NCBI GenBank assembly: GCA_963969595.1
Contig: OZ018409.1
Span: 26,921,282-26,985,281 of the forward strand
From: Neckera pumila
Taxonomy: Eukaryota > Streptophyta > Bryopsida > Hypnales > Neckeraceae
Direction: 5' to 3'
DNA: 64,000 nucleotides
Part shown: piece after piece, positions 23,786 through 34,847 of the stretch
Layout: each line of letters opens with the position of its first letter
Position numbering within the stretch: position 1 is the first letter of the stretch
The notes under the pieces: model-generated
What the model was told of the DNA's origin: nothing
Seen by the model: the letters and a program-made list of their open reading frames with translations, nothing else
The model's database searches: none
Made by a program: the position numbers and the translations under genes

Positions 23786-25290
23786 GGTTGCTAGAGTTAG
23801 ATTTTTACAGCGGCTCCGAATTTTTGAGCGAGCATTCTTCTGTTGACGGTGACGAAGCTCGGTTGGACGTAACCCGCATGATCTCTCGCTTGTAAACAAG
23901 GCAGAAGTAGAGTATTTGATAGAAAATTTGATAGAGTAAGGTACGTAATTAAGGTGATTCCAAATTGTGGACCCCCACATTGGTGCGATGTAAAGTAAAT
24001 TGTGGCCCGCCGGATGAGAGACCCCCGAAGGAAGTCGGAATCGCAGGCTACTTGCTAATTGACTCGAGATTTATACCGTATTTCAAATGTTACTGCACAC
24101 AGTTTGTTGAGTTTGTGGTCTTTGTAATTGCATCACCTTCCGTTAACTATCCTCGGCTAACTTTGAAGGGACGGTTTTGATGACGTTTCTTTCGATTTAA
24201 CCTCTTGCTAAGGCAATGTTTTGATGTTATGAATATTTTAGAAAAGTGCGCGTAGGATTTTGGATTTGGCTAGATTACATATATAGCTTCCTAAAACTGC
24301 CATCTCTGAAAATTTATGAGCAAATCATCATGCCTCCAAAAATTGCTCCATTCGCTTAAATTTTGATTCATACACAATTGCTAGTGTTCAAAAATGCAAA
24401 ATTTCTTCGTTTTCTCTTGCATTGATCAGCAAGGTGCCCCCGAGTTTCTTCGAATGGTCAGTTTAGGTGCAGTTTCCTAAGGGAAATTACACAATCTCAA
24501 ACTGGTGGAAAGCGTACACTGGAGCTAAATCACGCATTGGAAGTACACATTGATTTTTCTACAAAGACTGTACAGTACCTTACTCAAACTTGAACTTTCT
24601 CAATTTCTTTTTTCATCGTAGGAGTAGCCTGTGTTGACTCCTCCCATTCCTTCGATAGACCGAACAAAGAAGGCAAGCATATCTGAATTGAAATCAAATA
24701 AAGTCGATGTCGCTAAGGTAAAACAGAGTTCTTCGATTTAGTTGAAGGATCTCTTCCCAATTCTAAAATTCCTCGGTACCTTCCATCTCCAGTCTCACGA
24801 GTATTAAAGGATCACAAGGTTCAAATGCACAAGTATAAATTATGAGCTTACAATTATAAACAAACTGTTCCTCCATGCTGCAAGTGATATCAGACCTACT
24901 GAATATATATTTCTCTTCATATGTTCCCCACCTAACAAATATGCACCCAGAATCGCCACTTGAAATGAAAGTTCTATGCAGGTTTCAGGGGTCGATTCGG
25001 CTTGCACATTCCTAATTGCAAAGTTGGCAGAGTTATTCCTTATTGCACATGGCAGACGGGACTGTTACTGCTTGACAAGCTACCGGTACGTGTGAACCAG
25101 ACCAAGTCCTGGACACTACAGATTTCTGCGAATTATGTCCTACACGCACATTACTGGCTCTCCTCCGGTCCTAGCTAGCTAAAACTCTCGAAAACTCTGA
25201 TGATTGAGTTGTTGTTCTCCGAAACGATGGGACATTGGCAACAAAGAGGCTCATACCAGTGCAAGCTCCGAGCCGATGAGCCATGCATGA
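23786..25290. other. Intergenic, no gene seen
   Basis: This is the 3' flank of the expansin pseudogene followed by AT-rich sequence. ORFs of 71-95 codons near 23693-24180 show no recognisable product. Confidence 0.35.
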
Positions 25291-25292
25291 CT

Positions 25293-25643
25293 CTATTTGG
25301 TGCCAGGTCTGGGTCGGGCCAGGTGAGGGTTAGCCTGAATGATTTCCGGCTGTTTTTTGTCAACATGGTCCCTGGTGAAGCAGAGATGCGTGAAGAACTT
25401 GTTGAGCGGGGGACACTGCGGCTGGTGAATGGGAGGGAGCAGCTGGTCGGGGAGGCGCCAGATCTCCGGGTCCTGCGTTTTCCATGGCCGAGGGTACTTG
25501 TAATTGAGTCGCGCTCGCAGAAATCCTGTGGCTTCGGGCGGCTCCGGAATGTTGTCCCGCGGGTCGTAAAACTGGCGCCCGAAATGACGAGTGCTCCGGG
25601 GTGCTGCGCCCTTGTTCAACACTCCACCACCCGGTCGCACCAT
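25293..25643 (-). CDS. Small intronless ORF, 116 aa, uncharacterised
   Basis: The ORF begins at an ATG (25643) in fair context (gagcaaATGG) and runs 116 codons to TAG. Codon third positions are strongly G/C (CTG, CTC, CCG, GAC, AAG and CAG dominate), unlike the flanks, which supports coding on this strand. The predicted protein is Pro- and Arg-rich: it opens MVRPGGGVLNKG, has FYDPRDNIPEPP and YPRPWKTQDPEIW in the middle, and shows no transmembrane segment. Its size and basic N-terminus would suit a small organellar subunit, but I do not recognise the family. A 163-codon ORF on the plus strand overlaps it and is probably its shadow. Confidence 0.5.
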   Translation of the reverse strand: MVRPGGGVLNKGAAPRSTRHFGRQFYDPRDNIPEPPEATGFLRARLNYKYPRPWKTQDPEIWRLPDQLLPPIHQPQCPPLNKFFTHLCFTRDHVDKKQPEIIQANPHLARPRPGTK

Positions 25644-25699
25644 TTGCTCTCGCTGGTGCTTCCTATCGACCTAATCTTAACCTATGCTTGACCTAAATT

Positions 25700-26636
25700 T
25701 GACCTAATCGTGACCTAATTTAGTTTAGCAGAGGCTTCATCTCTGGGATGCGGGAAATCTAGCTCCTCCCCTCCGTGAGTTCAGTTGAAGGAATTCTAGC
25801 TCTCTTCTCCGGTTACGGTTTCTGGAATAAGAGATGCGTCTGTTGGTGTTCAAGAGTCAAGTGTCTCTTGAAATTCGATGAAATAAAGTGATGCGTCAAT
25901 GCTCTTCCTATGGAATTGCAATCTCATGGATTAATTTTTAGTTGTACACATCATCTTGAGCCAACAAATCAAAGTCAAATCCAATCTCTCAAAAGTTTGT
26001 TGTGCATTATACTAAATAATGTTGCAAATCTAAAGAATTTCAATAGTGAAAAATTCATATCAAAGATATGGAGTACTATGCAATAAAAAAACTACTTTGA
26101 TGTTATGTACAGTTGTGTATAGGAAAATAATTACACTTAATTTGAGTACTATTGATTGTGCCAACTGGACTCTCTTCTAGCTCAATTAATTCATACATTA
26201 CTTTTGTAGTGTAATATGTAGTACAGAGTATGTAGTACATAGTAATTTAAAAACATGTCTTTACCTTGATTACTTCCCTCTTTATTTATAGGGTGTTGCC
26301 TTCATTCATCACAATCAAATTGAATTCTTAAACATTTGATTGTTTTGAGATGAAAGAAAAATAAGCAATATATGACACATCTCAACACATAATGATAAAT
26401 GCAAATCCAAACAAAAAAAATTTGAATATGTTCTTATAGATGTCCCAAACTAAATCCTTATTCCAAACATCAAAAACTTGCATCTACTATGTAACCACAT
26501 TGTGTAAAATAGATTTCCAAGCTTCTAGTAACTTTGTGCATGTAACCTTTTCAAATCCCATGGGATAAACAAGCTTCAAAATACTTTAAATGACATTTGT
26601 GTTCAATTTAGATTGAAGAAGTTATTGATCATATCA
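25700..26636. other. Intergenic, upstream of the small ORF, AT-rich
   Basis: The interval opens with short direct repeats ('cctaatcttaacctatgcttgacctaa...') near 25670-25720, then becomes AT-rich with no supported gene. Confidence 0.3.
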
Positions 26637-27414
26637 TTAACCTCTAAAGGACCGAATGACCATTATGACAACATTATAGCCATTGGAATTGGCACTTTTC
26701 AATTCCAAAACGAAATTCTCAACAATTTAGTATTTTGAATCATTCTCTATTTCTTTCTACTTACTATCTTTTCCTATATGTTGTACAATTCCAAATGATC
26801 TAAAAATTTTCAAGCATGTAGCCATCTTAATCTAAAGATTAATCCAAAGGAGTAGAACCATTTTGGTAATTTTTTCATAATGATCTGACCTTGTGAAGTA
26901 CAGCTACCCAAAAAATATTTTTGCCACTTCAAACGCTAATATCTTGCAATCTACATAGTGGAAATTTCTGAAAAAAATTTCCACATCTTCTCAAACTAGA
27001 GTACTGTAAGATCCTATGATTACATATGTCCAAAAGTGATATTTTTTGAAAAAATTTGGTACTTATACTAGAAATGGCAGTTTTGGAGCATTTTTCATTC
27101 GAGGAGTTTCGGGGGCCTTGGAAGACTGTTTCAAGCCCGTTCTCCAGTCTGCCTAGATTCAGGGAACGACGGTCCAGGCGTGTCAGATTTATTTTTTTCA
27201 AAAAAAAATATATATATATCATTTTAGTCAAAAAAAAAAAAAAAAAAAATTCTTTCAAAAATGACGTGGCAAACGCTTGGCCACGTCAGCCTCGCCATTT
27301 GGCAATGTCCCAGCATTCCTGTAGAGTTCCCACAGTCCGAGAACTTGCAGTCTCTTAGGAGATCCAAAACTCCTCTAATGGGTGAGAACATAGTCAAGGA
27401 ACTTTAGGGGTTAA
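26637..27414. repeat. TTAA-ended element, copy j, split by a CATTAG MITE
   Basis: It starts TTAACCTCTAAAGG and ends CTTTAGGGGTTAA. Its interior is the reverse complement of the left half of the elements at 426 and 55969 (e.g. 'ttgtacaattccaaatgatc', 'aatatcttgcaatctacat'). A 285-bp MITE (27096-27380) interrupts it. Without the MITE, the host is about 490 bp and appears internally deleted. Confidence 0.65.
27096..27380 (+). mobile_element. CATTAG-family MITE, copy 1
   Basis: 285 bp, from CATTCGAGGAGTTT to AAACTCCTCTAATG. The interior has 'cagggaacgacgg', an A-rich tract, 'ttggccacgtcagcc' and 'gaacttgcagtctcttagga', shared with the copies at 34162, 40591 and 63465. It lies inside the TTAA-ended element 26637-27414. 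The uninterrupted relatives at 426 and 55969 show the empty site. Confidence 0.75.
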
Positions 27415-27633
27415 GCAAGATCAAAAAAAAATTCCTTCCAACTTCAAATGCTACAATCTTTCAATCTCCGTAGTCAAAGTTTGTAAAAAAATTTCCACTC
27501 ATTCCTATAGTTGTCTAGTACTACGTACAAATTTGTATGGTTGAATTTTGAAAAAAAAAAAAATCAATTTTTTCCTCAATGACCTCAAAAGTAATAGTTC
27601 AATTTGTACCCAAAAAATGCCTTGGTCCTTTAA
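27411..27633. repeat. TTAA-family fragment
   Basis: Matches the right half of the elements at 40912-41482 and 52427-52994 ('caatctttcaatctc.gtagtcaaagttt', 'gtacaaatttgtatggttgaattttg', 'tgccttggtccttta'). It shares its left TTAA with the preceding element. Confidence 0.5.
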
Positions 27634-30600
27634 CCATTTTTGTACTAAGAAGCCCAAATTGGGCCTCACGTTTTTTGAGCAGTTTTGAAGAGTTTATATG
27701 GAGATTTTTATTTATTTTAATAATTATAGTTTTTAATCCAATGCATGCAATGTTCTTAATGCAAGATAATGACATAATAATTTTTTCCATTTAGATTATA
27801 CTCTCTAAGATATGATCAATCAAAGCCAACAACTCAAAATCATAAATTCTAAGATACTAAAGGGTTAAGGGATATTTTGATAGTGTACAATATAAAAAGG
27901 TTGAATGCATATACACTATGAAAGAGACATAGACTCTATACAAAATGTTTGTTTAGAAACTCATCACCACCTTAGAGTTTGAGTTCTTGAAACAATTTCT
28001 TTGGAAATTTTCTATTAAAAAAACAAACTAAAGCTTCATCTAATCTAATACTATTCATATGTTTTGGAATTGTATACATAGAAGTAATTATGATTTTTTT
28101 TAAATTAAAGAAATTGAATTCATAAATGAGCTCTCTCTTGAAACATCTCCATCTTAAAATATTCACAAAGAATATCCACCAATAGTACATTAAAAAAAAC
28201 AAATACCTGTCCACATCTAGTAGATTTGCCTAAAAAGGACTTTTAAATCAAATGAAGCTAAGTATAACACTTGATACCGCTTAGCATAGTTAAAACTAGG
28301 ATCATTGAGGGGATCAACGCCTAAATACAAGTAATATAGGGTAAGATGGCAACATCTTGTTTTATCTCTTTTTTTAATCCCATCCAAATGAAATTTCTAC
28401 ATTTATTTCAACCCAAGAGTTTAGAAGTTTGCATGATCTTTGTAAATAATACACTTTTTAGGAGGAATGTAGGTGATAAATAATAGATCATGCATGCTCC
28501 TATGCTGAAATGAATGCATGAAGTTTAATTTAAAGTTGGGACAAAATCAGGTGTTTCTACCTTATTGAAAGTCTAAAATAGAAGAGTGCGGATGCAACCT
28601 AATTTAGGAACTTCATTTGTAATAATGTTGGGATAAAATTAAAATGTTTTAGAAATTATTCTCCAATTTTGATTGGCCGAAATTAGAAGGAATCACCCAA
28701 AAATATTCATAGCAACATGATACTTGTCGCCAACTTTGAATGGACATTCAAAAACTTGGATGAATGAATGATATTTCGTCCATAATAGAGTTCATTGTAA
28801 AGTGTTCTAAACTTGGTTTGATATCCATGCTAAGTTTAAAGATTGTGGTCCACCACTTCATCTTGAGTTAAGCTCTAAACTCATGGTTCTTGTCCTGAAT
28901 TACAATCCCTAGTCCCACATGTAGCACGCTCTTGAAATCCTCGTGGTGGAAGCAAAACTAAGGACAAAACTCAAAAGAGCTCCATTTTGGATCCAAAAGG
29001 AGTTTGATCCTGAGTTCTCTATTTTTTGCTATTCAAAGGAGAAGAAATCCCAGTCAGTTTCTTCTCACTTTATGATGACCTCTAATGATAGTTTACTCTG
29101 TATAAATTATTGAAAATGAAATCCGTGCCCTCATCTTGCAAGGCTAGCTAGACAAGTAGACACCATTTCCTACCCTTCACTCTTTCCATCCCCTCAAACA
29201 AGGTCACGATCTCTCACCCTGTCGTCAGTTTTGCAGAGCCGTGCAGTGCCCAAGGGCTCAACTGGCTCATGGTCCACAATGCTGAATGGGCTAAGTTAAC
29301 TTAACAGCAGACATTGCAGTACAGTACAGTATGGGACCACCAATATCCCCAACTTCCCGTGGTGGAATTTCTTGACAGCCCGGCCTTTGACAGGCAGTTT
29401 CGAGTCCACTATGTGAAAAAGTTGATTATGCTACATTTGCATATTTCTGGACTCAATCCATGTTGTAACTTACAGAGCAGAAGAGTCAGTTGCAGTTCAT
29501 TGCATTTCTTCTGGCAATCCGTCTTGGATGTGAACTCACTAACGTATTTTGTTAAAATGGCAAAATTTCAAGAAATGGGCACTTTTGTCAGATCCATGTC
29601 AGTCTTAGTATTTAAAGTTTTCACAAATTGGACGGACACCCTCACTAAGATTTGAATTGCCCTTTTGATGAATATAACCATCTAGTATATTTATTATTTG
29701 CACACTAAACCCGTTCTACGTGACACTTTGGGGAAACAGATGGGCTTCTACATGGATTCTCATGCAACCCTCCCAACCAATTCCCCTAGTTCTCTATTAT
29801 CAACTGATTTTCTTTCCCATGCTTCGGTTATTTGTATACTGTCCTTTACTTGATCGAAATTTCTTTTAAAATATTGCCTACCTAGAGTTTTAGTCTATAA
29901 TCAGCACTCTCGTCTCTCGGGAACTGAATTGCATCATTTTACACAAGCATCTCAATTCCCATGTGTTCACAACTTGGCCAATGCAAGATGTCGGATGACA
30001 CTGGTACCTTCAGGGAACAAATGAACTTCTCATTGCGTTAATTCACCTATATTAATTTACAACTTGACGTACCCGCCACCCTATACAATTTGTAAAAGCT
30101 GAGTGTCGAATCCGATATTCAGAATAGAACAGATTCAAACGATAAGGACTCAAGGAGTGTGCACTGTTATAGAGTACATGTCATTAGGGAGTCAGCGTGG
30201 AGGCCGGGTGCCTGTCCACAGGGGGCCGGGTGGAATGCTCTGACAGGCGAGGTCCGGAGTCCGGACCCTGCAAAGCGGTTGCAGATATTACTCTCAGTGC
30301 ACGTCAAAGGCGAAGTTTTTTCTTGCAGATCCGTATCCCAATCCGAACTAAATTTCTAATCAGCATCCAATCAAATAATGGAATGGGCTCAGTCTTCTGC
30401 CGCAACTGACTGACTTCAGGAAGCTTTCGAACCTGACTAAGTTAAAAGGTACGATTGTAACTGCCTGGCTGCACGAAGAGAGGAGAAGGTGCGATGGATG
30501 ATCAATAGCCAACCCAGTTTCATTGCCACACTCCGTGCATGTGCCTCCCACTGCATCGTCGCCACTTGGGTCCTGACCTTCTTCCTGGTCCAATATCTTC

Positions 30601-30840
30601 CCTCTGTCCACGACACTGGTACGTACGAAGGCTTTCTTATTTGTGGTCTGCCCAAGTTAAGCATGTGATGAACACCCCCTTCCTTTGCCGCTCCGATCAA
30701 GCTCCATAACCATATAGGAATTTGAGACAGGGTTAGACTCCAGACCCTTGTGTTGTAGCCGGCTTGGCTAGATAGCGATCACAGATCCGCAGGCTTAGCG
30801 CAAGATTAGTGTTTTTATGCCGTTGCAAAATAGGGTGGAA
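27634..30840. other. Intergenic, mostly AT-rich; GC-richer after 30.1 kb
   Basis: No supported gene. A 113-codon ORF at 29314-29655 (+) and a pair of overlapping minus-strand ORFs at 30360-30700 show no recognised domain. The 30.2-30.7 kb part has gene-like composition but no convincing exon. Confidence 0.3.
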
Positions 30841-30844
30841 CGTA

Positions 30845-31042
30845 GACCTCCTGCAATTGGTTACGTACAGAAAGCTTCAAGCTCTAGACCTCCCGCAATT
30901 GAGTACAGAAAGGTTCAAGTCTTAGGCTTCCTGCATTTGATTACAGAAAGCTTCAAGCCTTAGATGCCCAGCAATTGATTTCAGAAATGTTCAAGCCTTC
31001 GGCCTCTTGCAATTGATTACAGGAAGCTTCTATCACAAGTCA
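30845..31042. repeat. Minisatellite, five ~38-42-bp units, plus a stray sixth
   Basis: Five diverged units follow the pattern 'gacctcctgcaattgattacagaaagcttcaagccttag', starting at about 30845, 30886, 30924, 30962 and 31000. A degenerate sixth lies at about 31136-31175. The array sits 200-400 bp upstream of the basic-protein ORF and may be part of its promoter or leader. Confidence 0.75.
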
Positions 31043-31237
31043 GAACACGTGCCGTTGCGTTGATGGACTAACGTAGGGCAGATTCTTACTGATTGGCCTT
31101 GATAATGCAGTACGTTGCGAACAGAGTTCTAATTGAGACCTCTTGCAATTGATTAAAGAGAGCTTTGAGCACTCGATCACAAGAGCACGAACCATTGTTT
31201 GTGTTCAGAGACTGTCTGTGCAGATCGATTGATAGTG

Positions 31238-31675
31238 ATGGGAAGGTCGCGGGAGTCCGGTTTCGAGTTCTCTTCTCGTGCTCCCAAAGTGAAGAAGCGT
31301 CGAGCTCCTGACAGAAGAAACTCCATTGATGCCAAGCTGGAGCGCCGCAATGAAAGAAGAATGAGGTTGGCACGGGTGGCAGAAGATGAAGAGGAACATC
31401 ATGTGAAGCGAGGATGCTGGTCCATCCGAGTGCGGCAAGGGAAATTGGTGACGCCCGTGGTTCGGTACTTGAAACGGTTTCGGCGATCGTGTACGTCCAT
31501 CGCCACCATAGCTGCAGCTCCGTTTCGTTATTACAAGCTGGATGTTCTCCTGGCCAAGCTGCACCTCTCTCGGAGGAGGAGCAGTCGCAAAATTCACAGC
31601 CTGCTCACGACTTCCTCGCCGTCGGACGAGCATGCCCCGCTTCTTCCTAGACTTTGTGATCCACTGGAAGTCTGA
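31238..31675 (+). CDS. Basic 145-aa protein, uncharacterised
   Basis: A single-exon ORF from ATG 31238 (gtgATGGG) gives 145 residues. An earlier non-ATG in-frame start is not needed. The protein is very basic: KKRRAPDRR (19-27) and RRNERRMR (36-43) could be nuclear-localisation or RNA-binding patches. A short acidic AEDEEE follows, then another Arg-rich region (RYLKRFRR, SRRRSSRK) and a Pro/Leu-rich tail ending DPLEV. Codon usage shows mild G/C preference at third positions. Upstream 'ctgtctgtgcag' (31222) could be an acceptor of a leader intron. No known family is recognised, and chance cannot be excluded, but the bias and location in a GC island support coding. Confidence 0.45.
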   Translation: MGRSRESGFEFSSRAPKVKKRRAPDRRNSIDAKLERRNERRMRLARVAEDEEEHHVKRGCWSIRVRQGKLVTPVVRYLKRFRRSCTSIATIAAAPFRYYKLDVLLAKLHLSRRRSSRKIHSLLTTSSPSDEHAPLLPRLCDPLEV

Positions 31676-31768
31676 TATATATGATGGTTGTGTTGAAGGT
31701 TTGGTAGCTCCTACATCGAGCAGAATTAAGTTATGTGGCAGCAATCAAAGGATGACTTTGGGAAAGCT

Positions 31769-31841
31769 AAACTATGATACCGTACTCCAGCTATGGTTTT
31801 GGGGATGCCCAAACTATGATACCATACTCCAGCTATGGCTT
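31769..31841. repeat. 42-bp direct duplication
   Basis: 'aaactatgatacc.tactcc' followed by 'agctatgg' occurs at 31769 and again at 31811, about 100 bp after the basic-protein ORF stop, probably in its 3' UTR. Confidence 0.7.
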
Positions 31842-31849
31842 TAAATGTC

Positions 31850-33612
31850 GTAGACTGTGCTCACTTTGGACTTGTTTGTAAATCTTAAAATCTTTAGATT
31901 CTCTTCATAATGAAAACCGCAACACCATCGAAGCGTTGGTGTGTCGAACTGTTGACAGGACCAGTAAGTCACAGGACCATTGGCTCCCAGATCTGTAACA
32001 TGTCTATACCTTAAATCGTCTAATTATGATGTTTCTCAAATTAGTGACAGTGCTTGGAGGGATGCCGTGCTTGCGGGCATGGCCAAAGGAGCACATCCTC
32101 TCATTTTATGCTAAATGTAGTGAAGAGAGACAGAATTTGCTTAGACACGAATTCATGGACACTTGGTTCAAGAACAATGTGTTCTGCAAGGGAACTCTCC
32201 GCAAGCCCCAGTGGCATCTCTCTCTCTCAGCCTGCCGCCCAGGCCCAGAGAATCAGATGTTTTTTCCCCTTTGGTTTTTTTTTTCCTTCTTTTAATGGTC
32301 ACTACTCTTTTCAAAAAAAAAATAAAAATCTTCTAATTAAGCGTCAGAGCATGGTTGAAAACTGCCTTAATTTTGGTTAAATCTGGTTGGGATAAAACAT
32401 TCTGTAGCCTTCAAAGAGGCTTCCTTTGCTCTCTTCAGGCATCCATCTATGAATTTCATCCATATTCACATGAGTCACTGCTTTGACCCCAAATTAGCTT
32501 CAACCTCCAAGCTGCCTGCACGCAATCCCAAAACTCCAAAAGGAACCAACGCCATGTTGAGAAAATTAATGGATGGAATGACCTAATCAGCCAATTGTCT
32601 GTTGCTTGGCTCCCTTGTTCGTGTGAGCTCCCTTTGTGTCCGATGCATAATGGAACTTGCATAACATTAACTACACCTAAAATTGCATGCTTTCTAAAAT
32701 TGCACAATGGATATTCTTGCCTAAAATGTACTCCCTCTATTCATATGACTCTATGATTGCTTTTGGATACACCTATTCTCAGCATTTTGAAAGTTTGTAA
32801 TCTATTCACACAATGTCTTAAAAATGCATTCTAAGAAAATCTAGAATCCCCTTTTGACTATCAATGGGACCCCACAAATTTTTTTCAATATAATAGTGAA
32901 AACCATGCTTATTCATACTAAGTTATTTAATTGTGCAATTTAAGGTCAGTTATTTTACTGTATCACCATTTTCCATTTTTTTGACCCACTCTTGGCTTGG
33001 TTGTTATAGTCTGACAAATCCGGCACATGGCCTTTAGCTAATTTTGGATGTAGAATATTCCACATCATTCTGTCCAAGGGAGGATAGTGGTCTTCTCTAC
33101 TAATAAACGTTATGGAATTGAAAAAGCATTGTACATTCTTTAAGTTTATATTTTTTGAACATGGTGTGAATAAACCATGAAGAGTACACAAATTGACCTT
33201 CTGCCTAGGGTTTATTGTCTTTGTCTCAAAATAATTCCAAGGTTTCCTTTGTAAAAGAAAAAGAAAACACTGATATTATTTTTAGACAAAGGATATATAT
33301 TTTAGTCAAGAATTTAGATTGAAGAATTTTAGCAAGGGGGATAAATGTAGGTGTATTTACCTTAATTGAGTTTTGTTGAGTGCTTTGTCGTCACCAAATG
33401 TGGAATGTTTGCTTGTTGGTGACCAACTTGGTCATTTTACTGCCATAATATACATTTGGAAATAATTGGAAATAATCAATTAAATTAATGAGCATAGTTT
33501 TTGTACTTGATTGTTCTAAACTTTAAAATGTACCTGTCATAGTTATCAAATCAAATATCAAAGGAAAAAAAACTTGGACCTCTCATTGTTGACAATTGGA
33601 ATTGAAAACTCA
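31850..33612. other. Intergenic, no gene seen
   Basis: The two overlapping ORFs at 32026-32380 end in homopolymer T-derived Phe runs and have no recognisable product. Confidence 0.35.
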
Positions 33613-34847
33613 TTAACCCCTAAAGGCCTAATATCCCCTCGGGGGACACTTGGGATTTTGGGGATTTGGGCAGGCTCGTGTGACCTGAAATTTTGGCCTG
33701 ATTTTTGAAAATTTTCAGAAATATAGGGAATCACATTAGCTTTCTAAAAATATAATTTTTTTTTTCAATTGGTGCCTGGGTGCAAAAGTTATGCTATCCC
33801 AAGTCAAAAAACCAACTTGTTGGGCAAAAAAAAAAATGTAAATTTTTTTTTTTTTTTTTTAATTTATTCTTCTCAAAGATCATGTTTTTGTCTACATTTG
33901 AAGCTTTGATTCATTCTATTTGGACATAGAATGAAAAAGTTATAGATAATCTTGTTTTTCAGGCAATCTAAGCATCTTCTTCAAAAAACAACTTATAGAA
34001 TTCAATTTTGAAAGCAATTTTCAATTTTTTTCAATTTTTTTTTTTTTAAAAGGTCAAGTTTGTTTGTAAGAACAATCCCACCATTGAGATTATGGTGTCT
34101 TAATCCCACCTATTATAAGAGTTGTTAACGATTTAGTATTTCATTCAATTTTGGACCTACTCAGTAGAGGAGTTTCGGACCTCCTAAAAGACTGCAAGTT
34201 CCCGGATTGTGGGAACTTTGCAGGAATGCTGAGACGCTGCCAAATGTCCAGGCTAACGTGGCTAAGCGGCTGCCACGTCACTTTTGAAAAAAATAAAAAA
34301 GTAAAAAACTTTGGTTAAAATGATATTTTAGTAAAAAAATTATTTTTTTTACTTTTTATTTTTTGAAAAAAAAAAATCTGATACGCCCATACCATCATTC
34401 CTTGAATTTGGGTAGATTGGGGAACAGGCTTGAAACAGTCTTCCAAGGCCCCCAAAACTCCTCTAATGTTTACTTAACAATTTTTTTATATGAAAATCAA
34501 GTTTTGACATTCTGGATTTTTTTTTTCCAACTCTCAACTCAAATGTTCAACATAAATTTTTTGAACCCAATGGTATGTAGTGCAAAAAAAATCTACAAAT
34601 GACCGTCAAAGTCATCTGAAATTGCAGGCCACAGTTTAAAAAAACTTCTTTTTCCAACTTCAAATGCTAATATCTTCCAATCCGTATGGTCAACTTTATG
34701 AAATTTTTACCAGATGATCTACTACAAGTGAAGTACAAGATCCTACAATTTGATTCTAACAAAAAATATTTTTTTGGTTTCTTGAGTAATCACAGCAGAA
34801 ATGGCAGTTTTCAGTGGTTTCGGAGCTAGAAAATGCCTTGAGGTTAA
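33613..34847. repeat. TTAA-ended element, copy a, split by a CATTAG MITE
   Basis: Starts TTAACCCCTAAAGGCC and ends GCCTTGAGGTTAA. It contains a full CATTAG MITE (34162-34468). Without it, the host is about 930 bp, the same length as the elements at 426 and 55969. Part of the interior ('tctttgattc...gaatgaaaaagttatagataat') is the inverse of sequence in the element ending at 50386. Confidence 0.6.
34162..34468 (-). mobile_element. CATTAG-family MITE, copy 2
   Basis: 307 bp, from CAGTAGAGGAGTTT to AAACTCCTCTAATG, in the opposite orientation to the copies at 27096 and 40591. It includes 'gactgcaagttcccgga', 'ggaatgctgagacgctgcc' and 'cttgaaacagtcttccaagg'. It is nested in the TTAA-ended element 33613-34847. 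Confidence 0.75.

Noticed and set aside
25200..25691. 163-codon plus-strand ORF
   Set aside because: It lies antisense to the better-biased minus-strand ORF, and its codon use is a reflection of that ORF.
30845..31042. CRISPR array
   Set aside because: Units are contiguous and diverged with no unique spacers, and the genome is eukaryotic. This is a minisatellite.
32026..32380. Overlapping ORFs of 89 and 108 codons
   Set aside because: They are in different frames of the same strand, end in homopolymer-derived residues, and match no family.
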